The translations under genes were made by a program, and so were the position numbers. DNA of 64,000 bases, from NCBI RefSeq assembly GCF_015865035.1, contig NZ_JADZGI010000004.1:212990-276989 (forward strand), read 5' to 3'. How positions within the stretch are numbered: position 1 is the stretch's first letter; every line of letters starts with the position of its first letter. The stretch is from Novosphingobium aureum (GTDB taxonomy: Bacteria; Pseudomonadota; Alphaproteobacteria; Sphingomonadales; Sphingomonadaceae). Under the pieces are notes generated by a model that was given only the letters and a program-made list of their open reading frames with translations, was not told where the DNA came from and did not search any database. Positions 7,926 through 15,837 of the stretch are shown here, one piece after another.

Positions 7926-8818
7926 TGAGCGCGCAAATCATCGACGGCAAGGCTTTCGCCGCCGCCCTGCGCGAGCGGGTTGCCGGGGTCGCTGCAAGCT
8001 TCGAGGCAGCCGCCGGTCGCAAGGCGGGCCTCGCCGTGGTGCTCGTGGGCGAGGACCCGGCCAGCCAGGTCTACGTGCGCAACAAGCACAAGCAGACGAT
8101 CGCTTGCGGCATGGAGAGCTTCGAGCACAAGCTGCCTGCCGAGACGAGCGAGGCTAACCTGCTCGCGCTCGTCGAGCAGCTCAATGCCGATCCGGCAGTC
8201 GACGGCATTCTCGTCCAGCTTCCGCTGCCCTCGCACATGGACGAGCAGAAGGTCATCGCGACGATCAACCCCGACAAGGACGTCGACGGCTTCCATGTCG
8301 TCAACGTCGGGCGTCTCGCCACGGGCGCGCGCGGCTTCGTGCCCTGTACGCCGCTGGGCTGCGTGATGCTGCTCAAGGACAAGCTCGGTTCGCTTTCGGG
8401 ACTCGACGCGGTGGTGATCGGTCGCTCGAACATCGTCGGCAAGCCGATGGCGCAGCTGCTCCTTGCCGAGAGCTGCACCGTGACCGTCGCGCACAGCCGC
8501 ACCAAGGACCTGCCCGGCGTCGTGCGGCGTGCCGACATCGTTGTTGCCGCCGTGGGCCGTCCGGAAATGGTCAAGGGCGACTGGCTCAAGCCCGGCGCGA
8601 CCGTGATCGATGTCGGCATCAACCGCGTGCCCGCCGCCGAAGAGGGCAAGACGCGCCTCGTGGGCGACGTGGACTTTGCCTCTGCCAGCGATGTCGCGGG
8701 GGCGATCACCCCGGTGCCGGGAGGCGTCGGGCCGATGACCATCGCGGTTCTCCTGCGCAACACCATCGTCGCCGCGCACCGCAATGCCGGCGTGGCCTTC
8801 GACGAGACCACGCTTTGA
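7925..8818 (+). CDS. folD: Bifunctional methylene-THF dehydrogenase / methenyl-THF cyclohydrolase
   Basis: 297 aa cytoplasmic enzyme that interconverts methylene-, methenyl- and formyl-tetrahydrofolate using NADP. Seen: the catalytic YVRNKHKQ segment (Tyr and Lys of the active site), 'GILVQLPLPSHMDEQKVI', 'PDKDVDGFH', the nucleotide-binding 'VVIGRSNIVGKPMAQLL', and 'PVPGGVGPMTIAVLL'. Overlaps yggT upstream by one base and the next gene by four bases, so it is the middle of a compact operon. Confidence 0.97.
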   Translation: MSAQIIDGKAFAAALRERVAGVAASFEAAAGRKAGLAVVLVGEDPASQVYVRNKHKQTIACGMESFEHKLPAETSEANLLALVEQLNADPAVDGILVQLPLPSHMDEQKVIATINPDKDVDGFHVVNVGRLATGARGFVPCTPLGCVMLLKDKLGSLSGLDAVVIGRSNIVGKPMAQLLLAESCTVTVAHSRTKDLPGVVRRADIVVAAVGRPEMVKGDWLKPGATVIDVGINRVPAAEEGKTRLVGDVDFASASDVAGAITPVPGGVGPMTIAVLLRNTIVAAHRNAGVAFDETTL

Positions 8819-9528
8819 AGCTGGCCGCGCCTGCCGTCCTGCTGATCGCTACCCTGGGGCTCGGCCTTTCGGCAGTGCCTTCGCCTGCGCGCGACAGGGG
8901 TATGCCGGGCGGCAGGCCGGGGGCTGGTACGGCCAACCCGAGCGCGCTCATCGCGCAGGAAATCGCCTTCAACCGCATGGCGCGCGAGAAAGGCCAGTGG
9001 AAGGCCTTCGCCAAGTTCGCCGACGATGAGGCTATCCTGTTCGTGCCGCGCGCGGTTCTCGCAAAGGACTGGCTGCGCGGGCGCGACGAGCCCGCGACCA
9101 CGCTCGACTGGGAAGCCTACGAGGTCTGGATGAGCTGCGACGGGACGCTTGGCGTCACCCGGGGCGGCTGGACCCGCTCGGACGGCGCGGTCGGCTACTT
9201 CACCACGATCTGGAAGAAGACGAAGAAGGGCGACTATCGCTGGGTGCTCGATCAGGGCGATCAGATGGCGAGCCCGCTCGAGAAGCCCGACTTCGCCTCC
9301 GCTGTCGTCGCCGACTGTCCTGCGCCCGGAGGCCCGCGACCCGGCGAGGGCGAGGACATCGTCGTGACCGCACCCGGCCCCAGCGGGCAGGGCGCCTCGC
9401 GCGACGGCACGCTGCGCTGGCGCTACGATGTCGCCGACGACATGAGCCGCACGATCACCGTTACCCTCAAGCGCAAGGGCGAGAACAAGGACGTGGTGTT
9501 CCACGCCGCTGCGCCCAAGGCAGGCTGA
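8815..9528 (+). CDS. Secreted protein of unknown function (nuclear-transport-factor-2-like)
   Basis: 237 aa with TTG start overlapping the folD stop by four bases. A signal peptide (LLIATLGLGLSAVPSPA) leads to a domain with 'FNRMAREKGQWKAFAKFADD' and 'DGAVGYFTTIWKK', a pattern seen in SnoaL/DUF4440-like folds. The C-terminal part follows a proline/glycine-rich linker containing 'DIVVTAPGPS' and is beta-rich. The start is inferred from the signal peptide and coupling. Catalytic residues are not recognisable; likely a periplasmic accessory protein. Confidence 0.7.
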   Translation: MKLAAPAVLLIATLGLGLSAVPSPARDRGMPGGRPGAGTANPSALIAQEIAFNRMAREKGQWKAFAKFADDEAILFVPRAVLAKDWLRGRDEPATTLDWEAYEVWMSCDGTLGVTRGGWTRSDGAVGYFTTIWKKTKKGDYRWVLDQGDQMASPLEKPDFASAVVADCPAPGGPRPGEGEDIVVTAPGPSGQGASRDGTLRWRYDVADDMSRTITVTLKRKGENKDVVFHAAAPKAG

Positions 9529-9533
9529 CCCAG

Positions 9534-10169
9534 ATGTACGAACTGTTCCTCAGCGCCTTCGCGTCGTTCTTCGTGGTGATCGATCCGCTCGGCTGCGCGC
9601 CGATCTATGCCGGGCTTTCCGCCGGAGCGAGCCGCCGACAGGCCGTGGCGATGGCGGCCAAGGCCTGCATCATCTCGACCGTGATCCTGCTGATCTTCAC
9701 CGCCTTCGGCAAGCAACTGCTCGGCGCGCTGCACATCGAACTCGATTCTTTCCGCATCGCAGGCGGCATCATGCTGTTCATGATCGCGATCGAGATGGTC
9801 TTCGAAAAGCGCACCCAGCGCCGCGAGGAGCGTGCCGAGAAGATCATGGCGCAGAACGCCGAGACCCCCGAGATCGAGGACGTTTCGGTCTTCCCGATGG
9901 CGATGCCGATGATCGCGGGGCCCGGCTCGATCGCGACGATCATGCTGCTGACCTCGCGCGCGCAGGGACTCGAGGAAGTCGGCGCGGTCGTCGCCGCGAT
10001 GCTGCTGGTGCTGGCGATGACTTTCGCCGCGCTCGCCGCCGCCGGCCCGCTGATGCGCGTGCTTGGCGAGAACGTCGAGGCCGTGATCACCCGCCTGCTC
10101 GGGGTGTTGCTGGCAGCGCTCGCGGCGCAATACGTGATCGACGGGGCAAAGTCCGCGCTGCTTGGTTGA
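9534..10169 (+). CDS. MarC family (UPF0056) integral membrane protein
   Basis: 211 aa with six predicted membrane helices. Family motifs are 'FFVVIDPLGCAPIY', 'LHIELDSFRIAGGIMLFMIAIEM' and 'PMAMPMIAGPGSIATIMLL'. A charged cytoplasmic loop (about residues 88-120) separates the two halves. MarC proteins resemble small-molecule transporters, but a substrate is not established. Five bases separate it from the preceding gene, so it probably ends the yggT-folD transcript. Confidence 0.88.
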   Translation: MYELFLSAFASFFVVIDPLGCAPIYAGLSAGASRRQAVAMAAKACIISTVILLIFTAFGKQLLGALHIELDSFRIAGGIMLFMIAIEMVFEKRTQRREERAEKIMAQNAETPEIEDVSVFPMAMPMIAGPGSIATIMLLTSRAQGLEEVGAVVAAMLLVLAMTFAALAAAGPLMRVLGENVEAVITRLLGVLLAALAAQYVIDGAKSALLG

Positions 10170-10262
10170 CGCGCCGCGTCACAGCGTCTGCGGACAGGTT
10201 AATCTGGAGTTCATCGGCGGCTGCTTTCCTTGTCATCGATTGCAGTGACGCGAGGTGATGAC

Positions 10263-10673
10263 GTGGCCGGTACCAGAATCGTCCTCCTGACATTGGGCTT
10301 GCTGGCCTCGCTAGCATCGCCCGTGGGCCTTGCTCAGGCAGTTCGGGAGCCTGCGGGTGGCGCCAAGGACGAGGGCGGCCTGGTCGGACCACCGGCTCCG
10401 CGCGAGGGCGGTTATCACCCCGAAATCGATGCCCAGCTCAACGAGACGCGCCGCGATGTGCGCGAAGCCCGCGAACGCGGTCAGCTGAGCCGCAAGCAGG
10501 CGCGTGATTATCGCAAGCAGGCCGGTCGCGTCTCTGCGGCGGCTAACCGCGCGCGTCGGCAAGCAGGCGGGATGAGTGCATCCGAAGCGCGCGATTTCGA
10601 CATGCAGGCGCGGATGCTCGATAGCATGGTCAATGCACCCGCCACCATGAACGGCAGTCGCAAGAAGCCCTGA
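10263..10673 (+). CDS. Secreted basic protein of unknown function
   Basis: 136 aa. The GTG start at 10263 has GAGGTG seven to eight bases upstream and opens a signal peptide (VLLTLGLLASLASPVGLAQA). The mature part is highly charged and probably helical, with repeated Arg/Glu-rich segments ('LNETRRDVREARERGQLSRKQ' region) and a Met-rich tail. This composition suggests an extended helical periplasmic protein, perhaps stress-related. I do not recognise a family. Confidence 0.65.
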   Translation: MAGTRIVLLTLGLLASLASPVGLAQAVREPAGGAKDEGGLVGPPAPREGGYHPEIDAQLNETRRDVREARERGQLSRKQARDYRKQAGRVSAAANRARRQAGGMSASEARDFDMQARMLDSMVNAPATMNGSRKKP

Positions 10674-10715
10674 TCAGGGTCGGTCCGGTGCGATGGGTGC
10701 TCTTGACGCTTCACC

Positions 10716-11327
10716 CTATTGCAGTGTGGCGCCGTCCTCATCGCCGTCGGAGCTGCGTCCGAAGAATTGCATGAGCTGGACCAGCGTCTCGCAGCGCGCG
10801 GCAAGGCCCGGCGCCTCGAGCAGGGCCTGCTTCGAGGCAGGATCGAACGGGGCGATCTGCGATACCCCGTTGATGAGGGCCATGTCGTCGAGCCGGGAGA
10901 CCTGCTCCCAGTCCACCGAATAGCCCTGCCGGTCGGCGAAACGGCGCGCCTCGCGCTCGAACGAGGCTCGCTCGATAGGGGCCAGCACTTCGTCCTCGCG
11001 ATCGGCGATCATTTCGGCCTCGACCTGCCGGAACGGCGTGCCGACCTCGAGTTCTTTGAGTACGCGAAAGCGCGATTCGCCTTCGAGGATGATGTTGAAG
11101 CGCCCGTCGTCGAGCGCTTCGACCTCGTCGATCCGGCCGAGGCACCCGATCGTGTAGAGCGGCGCGCCCTCGGCCGGGCGCTGCGGCTGGATCATGCCGA
11201 TGCGCCGGTCGCGCGCGAGCGCATCGCTGATCATCGCCCGGTAGCGCGGCTCGAAGATGTGCAGCGGCAGTTGCAGCCGCGGGTAGAGGACCGCACCGGA
11301 GAGGGGGAATATCGTGATGCGGGCCAT
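10716..11327 (-). CDS. LON peptidase substrate-binding domain protein
   Basis: 203 aa, only the N-terminal substrate-recognition domain of Lon protease without ATPase or protease parts. Diagnostic: 'IFPLSGAVLYPRLQLPLHIFEPRYRAM' start, 'YTIGCLGRIDEVEALDDGRFNIILEGESRFRV' core, and a helical C-terminus ending in an acidic tail. Such stand-alone LON-domain proteins may deliver or compete for Lon substrates. It lies 25 bases downstream of the cnoX-like gene on the same strand, a common pairing in alphaproteobacteria, which suggests a joint role in protein quality control. Confidence 0.92.
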   Translation of the reverse strand: MARITIFPLSGAVLYPRLQLPLHIFEPRYRAMISDALARDRRIGMIQPQRPAEGAPLYTIGCLGRIDEVEALDDGRFNIILEGESRFRVLKELEVGTPFRQVEAEMIADREDEVLAPIERASFEREARRFADRQGYSVDWEQVSRLDDMALINGVSQIAPFDPASKQALLEAPGLAARCETLVQLMQFFGRSSDGDEDGATLQ

Positions 11328-11352
11328 CGTCGCTGCGCCTTGCCTGCCCGGC

Positions 11353-12264
11353 TCAGCCGAACAGGATCGTCGAGAGCTTGCGGCGCTTGGCCGAGACCCA
11401 GGCGTCCTCTAGCCCGACCGCCTCGAAGATCTCGAGCAGGCGGGTGCGTGCGGCGCCCTCGTTCCATTCGCGGTCGGCTGCGATCATGGCGAGCAGCGTA
11501 TCGGTGGCGGCGTCGCGCTCACCCGAGGCGAAGGCGGCGTTGGCAAATGCGAACTGCGCGTCCATGTCGGCGGGATTGGCCTGCGCCGCGCTGCGCAGTG
11601 CGGCGAGTTCGCCGTCCTCGGGCTTGTCCTTGGCCAGTTCGAGCGCCTTGCGGGCACGCTCGATCATCGGGTCCTGCACCATCTCGGGCGGCAGGCCATC
11701 GAGCACCTGGGCGGCTTCATCGGTGCGGTCGAGCGCGACGAGTGCGCGCACCAGCCCTGCAACCGCTTCGATACTGTCGGGCGCTACCTGAAGGATCTGC
11801 ATGAACACGCCAGCAGCCTGCTCGGCCTCACCGGCAGAGAGCGCTTCCTCGGCCATGGCGAGGTGGGGAGCGATATCCGGCTTGGGCGGTTCGTCACCGG
11901 CCTGGACCGGCAGCTTCTCGAGCAGCTGGTCGAGCGTTGCCTTGAGCTGCGACTCGCTGCGCGCCTGAGTCAGGTCTGCGACCGGCTGACCCTGGAACAT
12001 CGCATAGACGGTCGGGATCGAACGGACCTGGAACTGCGCGGCGATGAACTGCTCTTCATCGACGTTGATCTTGGCGAGGACCACGCCCTTGTCGGCATAT
12101 TCGGCTGCGACCTTCTCGAGCACCGGCGTCAGCGCCTTGCACGGTCCGCACCATTCGGCCCAGAAATCGAGAATCACGAGCTTGGTCATCGAGGGCTCGA
12201 CCACGGACTGGCGGAAGCGGTCCACGGCTTTCTGTTCGTCGATGTTGAGACCCATGCTGGCCAA
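11353..12264 (-). CDS. cnoX: Thioredoxin-domain co-chaperone CnoX/YbbN
   Basis: 303 aa. N-terminal thioredoxin fold (about residues 8-120) with an intact WCGPC active site, followed by a TPR-like helical domain (about 135-300). CnoX holds unfolded proteins during oxidative stress and passes them to GroEL or DnaK; alphaproteobacterial forms keep redox activity, which the CGPC motif here supports. The TTG start at 12264 fits a GGAG 9 bases upstream; the ATG at 12255 is an alternative three codons in. Transcribed with the LON-domain gene. Confidence 0.92.
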   Translation of the reverse strand: MASMGLNIDEQKAVDRFRQSVVEPSMTKLVILDFWAEWCGPCKALTPVLEKVAAEYADKGVVLAKINVDEEQFIAAQFQVRSIPTVYAMFQGQPVADLTQARSESQLKATLDQLLEKLPVQAGDEPPKPDIAPHLAMAEEALSAGEAEQAAGVFMQILQVAPDSIEAVAGLVRALVALDRTDEAAQVLDGLPPEMVQDPMIERARKALELAKDKPEDGELAALRSAAQANPADMDAQFAFANAAFASGERDAATDTLLAMIAADREWNEGAARTRLLEIFEAVGLEDAWVSAKRRKLSTILFG

Positions 12265-12492
12265 GATGCTGCTCCGTTTCGTTCGATTGCAAGAGCGCCC
12301 TAGATCGACCTTCGAGGCGGGTTTGTGAAGGGGGCATCCGTGAATCTGACCGGAATCGCACCTTGTCGCAAATTGGTGACGTTTTTCGCTTGCGGCCTTT
12401 TCGAAGCGCTGCTAGTGGCGCGCCTCCACCCCGGACGGGCGGCGGGTTTCTTCGGAAATCCACGGCCCGGATTTTCGGAAAACGGCGCCAGA

Positions 12493-12567
12493 GCGGGCGT
12501 AGCTCAGGGGTAGAGCACAACCTTGCCAAGGTTGGGGTCGAGGGTTCGAATCCCTTCGCCCGCTCCA
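12493..12567 (+). tRNA. tRNA-Gly (GCC), copy 1
   Basis: 75 nt including encoded CCA. The acceptor stem GCGGGCG/CGCCCGC, anticodon loop TTGCCAA on a CAACC/GGTTG stem, and the GGTTCGAATCC T-arm are all intact. Anticodon GCC reads GGC and GGU. Confidence 0.97.
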
Positions 12568-12574
12568 GCGCCGG

Positions 12575-12594
12575 TCCGGAACATCGTTTCCGGA
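12575..12594 (+). terminator. Hairpin after first tRNA-Gly
   Basis: TCCGGAA (12575-12581) pairs with TTCCGGA (12588-12594) eight bases after the tRNA. No T-run follows, so it may be a processing or weak termination structure. Confidence 0.3.
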
Positions 12595-12679
12595 TCTCGC
12601 GGTCCAGACCGGCTTCGAGATCCTCAAGAGGCGCTTGCCGAGCAGCGATTGCGTTGCTAATGGCCCGCCTCGCGCCAGA

Positions 12680-12754
12680 GCGGGCGTAGCTCAGGGGTAG
12701 AGCACAACCTTGCCAAGGTTGGGGTCGAGGGTTCGAATCCCTTCGCCCGCTCCA
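12680..12754 (+). tRNA. tRNA-Gly (GCC), copy 2
   Basis: Identical in all 75 nt to the copy at 12493, with encoded CCA. It is followed by GTTTTCCC, the nearest thing to a termination T-run here. Confidence 0.97.
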
Positions 12755-12874
12755 GTTTTCCCAGATATTGCGACATTTTCGACGAGCCCCCGGCGCATCG
12801 CCGTGCGGGTCTGCTTTCGTGTCTGCAGGGCCGCGCCTGGCGCGCAGGCGCCGGCGCGGCCTCGTTGCGAGGTG

Positions 12875-14221
12875 TCAGTCGCCAGCCACGGTCATGCCAT
12901 CGACGCGCAGCGTTGGAACGTTGATTGCGCGGTGCCATTCCAGATCGTTGGCCGCGCGCATGTTCGCGTACATCGAGAGCAGGTTGCCAGCCACGGTCAG
13001 CTCGGCCACCGGTCCGGCGAACTTGCCGTCGACGATGCGCAGGCCCGATGCACCGCGGCTGTAATCGCCGGTCACGCCATTGACGCCCTGGCCGATCAGC
13101 TCGGTGACGTAGATACCGTCGGCGATGTCGGCGATCAGCTCCTCAGGCGAGACCTCACCGGCCGCGAAATGGACATTGCTCACCGAGACCGAAGGCGAAC
13201 CACCACCGCTGCGCGCGGCGTGGCCGGTCGGCTCCATGCCCAGCTGGCGCGCGGCGGCGGTGTCAAGCAGCCAGCCGGTGACACGCCCGTCCTCGACGAG
13301 GTTGCGCGCGCGCGTGGCGAGGCCTTCGCCATCGAACGGGCGCGAACGCAGTCCGCGGGGGCGGTGCGGGTCTTCGCCGATCACGGTGCCGGGCGGCAGG
13401 ATCTGCTCGCCCAGACGGTCGAGCAGGAAGCTGGAACGCCGTGCGATGGCATTGCCCGACATCGCGCCGAGCAGATGGCCGACGAGCGTGCTGGAAACGC
13501 GCGGGTCGAACACCACCGGCATCGGCCCGCTGCGCACGCGACCGGGATTGAGACGGGCAACGGCGCGCTCGCCCGCGAGCAGGCCGATTTCTGCGGCCGA
13601 GGGCAGGTCGGCGCGGTGGTGCGCCTGTCTCCAGGCGTTGTCACGCTGCTTCGCGCCACCCTCGCCGGCGACCACCGAGACGCTGATCGAATGGCTGGTC
13701 GAGGCATGTCCGCCGGCAAAGCCGTGGCTGGTGGCGAGCGCGAAGACGCCGCCGCCCTGGCTGGCCGAAGCCCCGTCGGAATTGGTCACCCCGGCAACCG
13801 CACGCGCCGCGTCCTCGCCTGCTTCGGCGATCTCGCGCAGCTGCTGTGGGCTGGGTGCATCGGTGTCACACGTATCGAGTTCGGGGTAAGGGCCGTGGCT
13901 CAGCAGCTCCTCGGGGGCGAGCCCGGCATAGGCGTCCTCGGGGGCCAGACGGGCCATGGAGATCGCGCGCTCGGCCAGTTCGTCGAGGGCCTGGGGGGAG
14001 AGGTCGGAAGAGCCGATCGAGGCGCTGCGACGCCCTACGAAGAGGCGCAGCGCGATGTGTTCGCTTTCGGATCGCTCGACGTCTTCCAGTTTGCCGAGGC
14101 GCACCTGGATGCCTTCCGAGGCATTGGCGGCATAGATGGCGTCGGCTGCATCGGCTCCGGCTCGGCGGGCTCTCTCGACGAGATCGTTTGCGCGGTCCTT
14201 GGCCTGTTCTGGGGTGAGCAT
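12875..14221 (-). CDS. pmbA: Metalloprotease PmbA/TldE family
   Basis: 448 aa. TldD and TldE/PmbA form a heterodimeric protease that trims modified peptides and the CcdA antitoxin; PmbA is the non-catalytic partner. Family segments seen: 'ASEGIQVRLGKLEDVERSES', 'HIALRLFVGRRSAS', 'PVVFDPRVSSTLVGHLLGAMSG', 'GVNGVTGDYSRGASG' and the C-terminal 'ELTVAGNLLSMYANM'. ATG at 14221 follows GGAAAGAG; the longer open frame upstream looks non-coding. No tldD in the window, as is usual. Confidence 0.93.
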   Translation of the reverse strand: MLTPEQAKDRANDLVERARRAGADAADAIYAANASEGIQVRLGKLEDVERSESEHIALRLFVGRRSASIGSSDLSPQALDELAERAISMARLAPEDAYAGLAPEELLSHGPYPELDTCDTDAPSPQQLREIAEAGEDAARAVAGVTNSDGASASQGGGVFALATSHGFAGGHASTSHSISVSVVAGEGGAKQRDNAWRQAHHRADLPSAAEIGLLAGERAVARLNPGRVRSGPMPVVFDPRVSSTLVGHLLGAMSGNAIARRSSFLLDRLGEQILPPGTVIGEDPHRPRGLRSRPFDGEGLATRARNLVEDGRVTGWLLDTAAARQLGMEPTGHAARSGGGSPSVSVSNVHFAAGEVSPEELIADIADGIYVTELIGQGVNGVTGDYSRGASGLRIVDGKFAGPVAELTVAGNLLSMYANMRAANDLEWHRAINVPTLRVDGMTVAGD

Positions 14222-14366
14222 CGCTCTTTCCGTTCTCCACTCGCCGGGCCGGATCGCCCGCTTGCGCAGCAGGCCTAGTCGCGGTGGCGGACAAGCGCAA
14301 ATCCCGCGTCGCGATTGTGCCCCGAAGGGCAGTGCGGCGCGAGCGTATCCGGAACGGCGATCAGGG

Positions 14367-14786
14367 TCAGGTGAACAGCAGCGCGAGCAGCTTGAACAGG
14401 CCGGTGAGGGCAAAGGGCAGGCCGATGGCGATGGCCCAGAGACCTAGCCGGTCGCGGCGATAGTAGGGCGCCAGTTCGGGGTTGGCGGCCTGCTCGTCGG
14501 ACAGTCGGTTCCAGCGCGCCTCAAAACGGCGGCATGCCGGAATGATGGCAATGACCAGTACGATGAGGGCGAAGTAGGGGAGCAGCGATCCCGCGCCCGA
14601 CTTCAGCGCGCCCACGGTCACGAAAATCTGCAACGTCGTATAAGCGAGCAGGGCATAGGCGATGTTGTCGCTCATGCGCTTGCGCCAGTCGAGCCTTGCA
14701 GTCGACCGCTGCGCTGCGAGCGGAGCTTGCCCGGCCTGCCGATCGGCGGGGCGGATGGGGGCCGGTGCTGCGCTGCTCCTGTCCAT
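14367..14786 (-). CDS. Small membrane protein of unknown function
   Basis: 139 aa. A basic Ala/Pro/Arg-rich N-terminus of about 35 residues precedes two or three hydrophobic helices (about residues 43-62, 70-88 and 118-138) with a charged loop 'RRFEARWNRLSDEQAANPE' between. The start at 14786 was chosen over an ATG at 14831 because the extra 15 residues have no ribosome site and unusual composition. It lies 145 bases upstream of pmbA on the same strand. No family recognised. Confidence 0.65.
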   Translation of the reverse strand: MDRSSAAPAPIRPADRQAGQAPLAAQRSTARLDWRKRMSDNIAYALLAYTTLQIFVTVGALKSGAGSLLPYFALIVLVIAIIPACRRFEARWNRLSDEQAANPELAPYYRRDRLGLWAIAIGLPFALTGLFKLLALLFT

Positions 14787-15025
14787 GGTCACGGACTCTT
14801 TCGCTTCGTGGTGATTTCTTGAGTAGATCATTTCTTGCGTTTCGAATCAAGTTTGCGTTGCATTTGTGCAACTGCGTAACAGCCGTTTGCCAAGGGATTT
14901 TCGGTGAGGCGTGGTCATGGCGCGGTGCCTGCCGGGCACGGGGCATGCAGGTTTCGGACCAACCGGGGCTCTACGCAAAATTGCAGCCTTGCCGATCCTC
15001 TGGCCGCCGCCTAAATCATGGCGCA

Positions 15026-15811
15026 ATGACTGCCTCGACCGATATCTCGCCCGTGGAGCCCGAACAGGCCATGCGTTCCGATGCCGCCGGCGACGGGCTC
15101 GAGGTGATCTCCATTGCCAAGAGCTACGACAAGCGCGCGGTGCTAACCGACATCTCGCTGTCGGTGGCCAAGGGCGAAGTGCTCGGCCTGCTGGGGCCGA
15201 ACGGCGCGGGCAAGACGACCTGTTTCTATTCGATCATGGGGCTGGTGAAGCCGGACTCGGGGCGCATCCTGATGGACGGCACCGACGTCACCCGTCTGCC
15301 GATGTACCGCCGCGCGATCCTGGGTCTGGGCTACCTGCCACAGGAGACATCGATCTTTCGCGGCATGACGGTCGAGCAGAACATCGCCGCCGTGCTCGAA
15401 CTGAACGAGCCCGAGCGCGACGTGCGCGAAGCGGAACTGGAACGCCTGCTCGACGAATTCGGCCTCACCCGCCTGCGCGCAAGCCCGGCGATGGCACTTT
15501 CGGGCGGCGAACGCCGCCGCTGCGAGATTGCCCGCGCGCTTGCCGCCAAGCCCTCGATCATGCTGCTCGACGAGCCTTTCGCAGGCATCGATCCGCTCTC
15601 GATCTCGGACATCCGCGACCTCGTCAAGGACCTCAAGACGCGCGGCATCGGCGTGCTGATCACCGATCACAACGTGCGCGAGACGCTGGATATCGTCGAC
15701 CGTGCCTGCATCATCTATGGCGGGCAGGTGCTCTTCGCGGGCAGTCCCGACGCGCTGGTTGCCGACGAGAACGTGCGCCGCCTCTACCTCGGTGAAGGCT
15801 TCACGCTGTGA
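15026..15811 (+). CDS. lptB: LPS export ABC transporter ATPase LptB
   Basis: 261 aa cytoplasmic ATPase that powers lipopolysaccharide extraction from the inner membrane by LptFG. Walker A GPNGAGKTT, Q-loop LGYLPQETSIFRGM (typical LptB wording), signature LSGGERRR, Walker B IMLLDEPFAGID and H-loop TDHNV are all intact. An N-terminal tail of about 20 residues precedes the fold. ATG at 15026 was chosen for length. rpoN follows 26 bases later, the classic lptB-rpoN order. Confidence 0.96.
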   Translation: MTASTDISPVEPEQAMRSDAAGDGLEVISIAKSYDKRAVLTDISLSVAKGEVLGLLGPNGAGKTTCFYSIMGLVKPDSGRILMDGTDVTRLPMYRRAILGLGYLPQETSIFRGMTVEQNIAAVLELNEPERDVREAELERLLDEFGLTRLRASPAMALSGGERRRCEIARALAAKPSIMLLDEPFAGIDPLSISDIRDLVKDLKTRGIGVLITDHNVRETLDIVDRACIIYGGQVLFAGSPDALVADENVRRLYLGEGFTL

Positions 15812-15837
15812 GGCCGTCCTTGCGGACCTGCTGATCC

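Larger units (their letters stand above)
12485..12755 (+). repeat. Tandem duplication of an 84-base tRNA-Gly unit
   Basis: Bases 12485-12568 and 12672-12755 are identical and comprise GCGCCAGA, the 75-base tRNA, and one following G. The copies are offset by 187 bases, and the spacer between them is unrelated to the flanks. The identical 8-base leader shows the duplication included a little upstream DNA. Confidence 0.85.
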
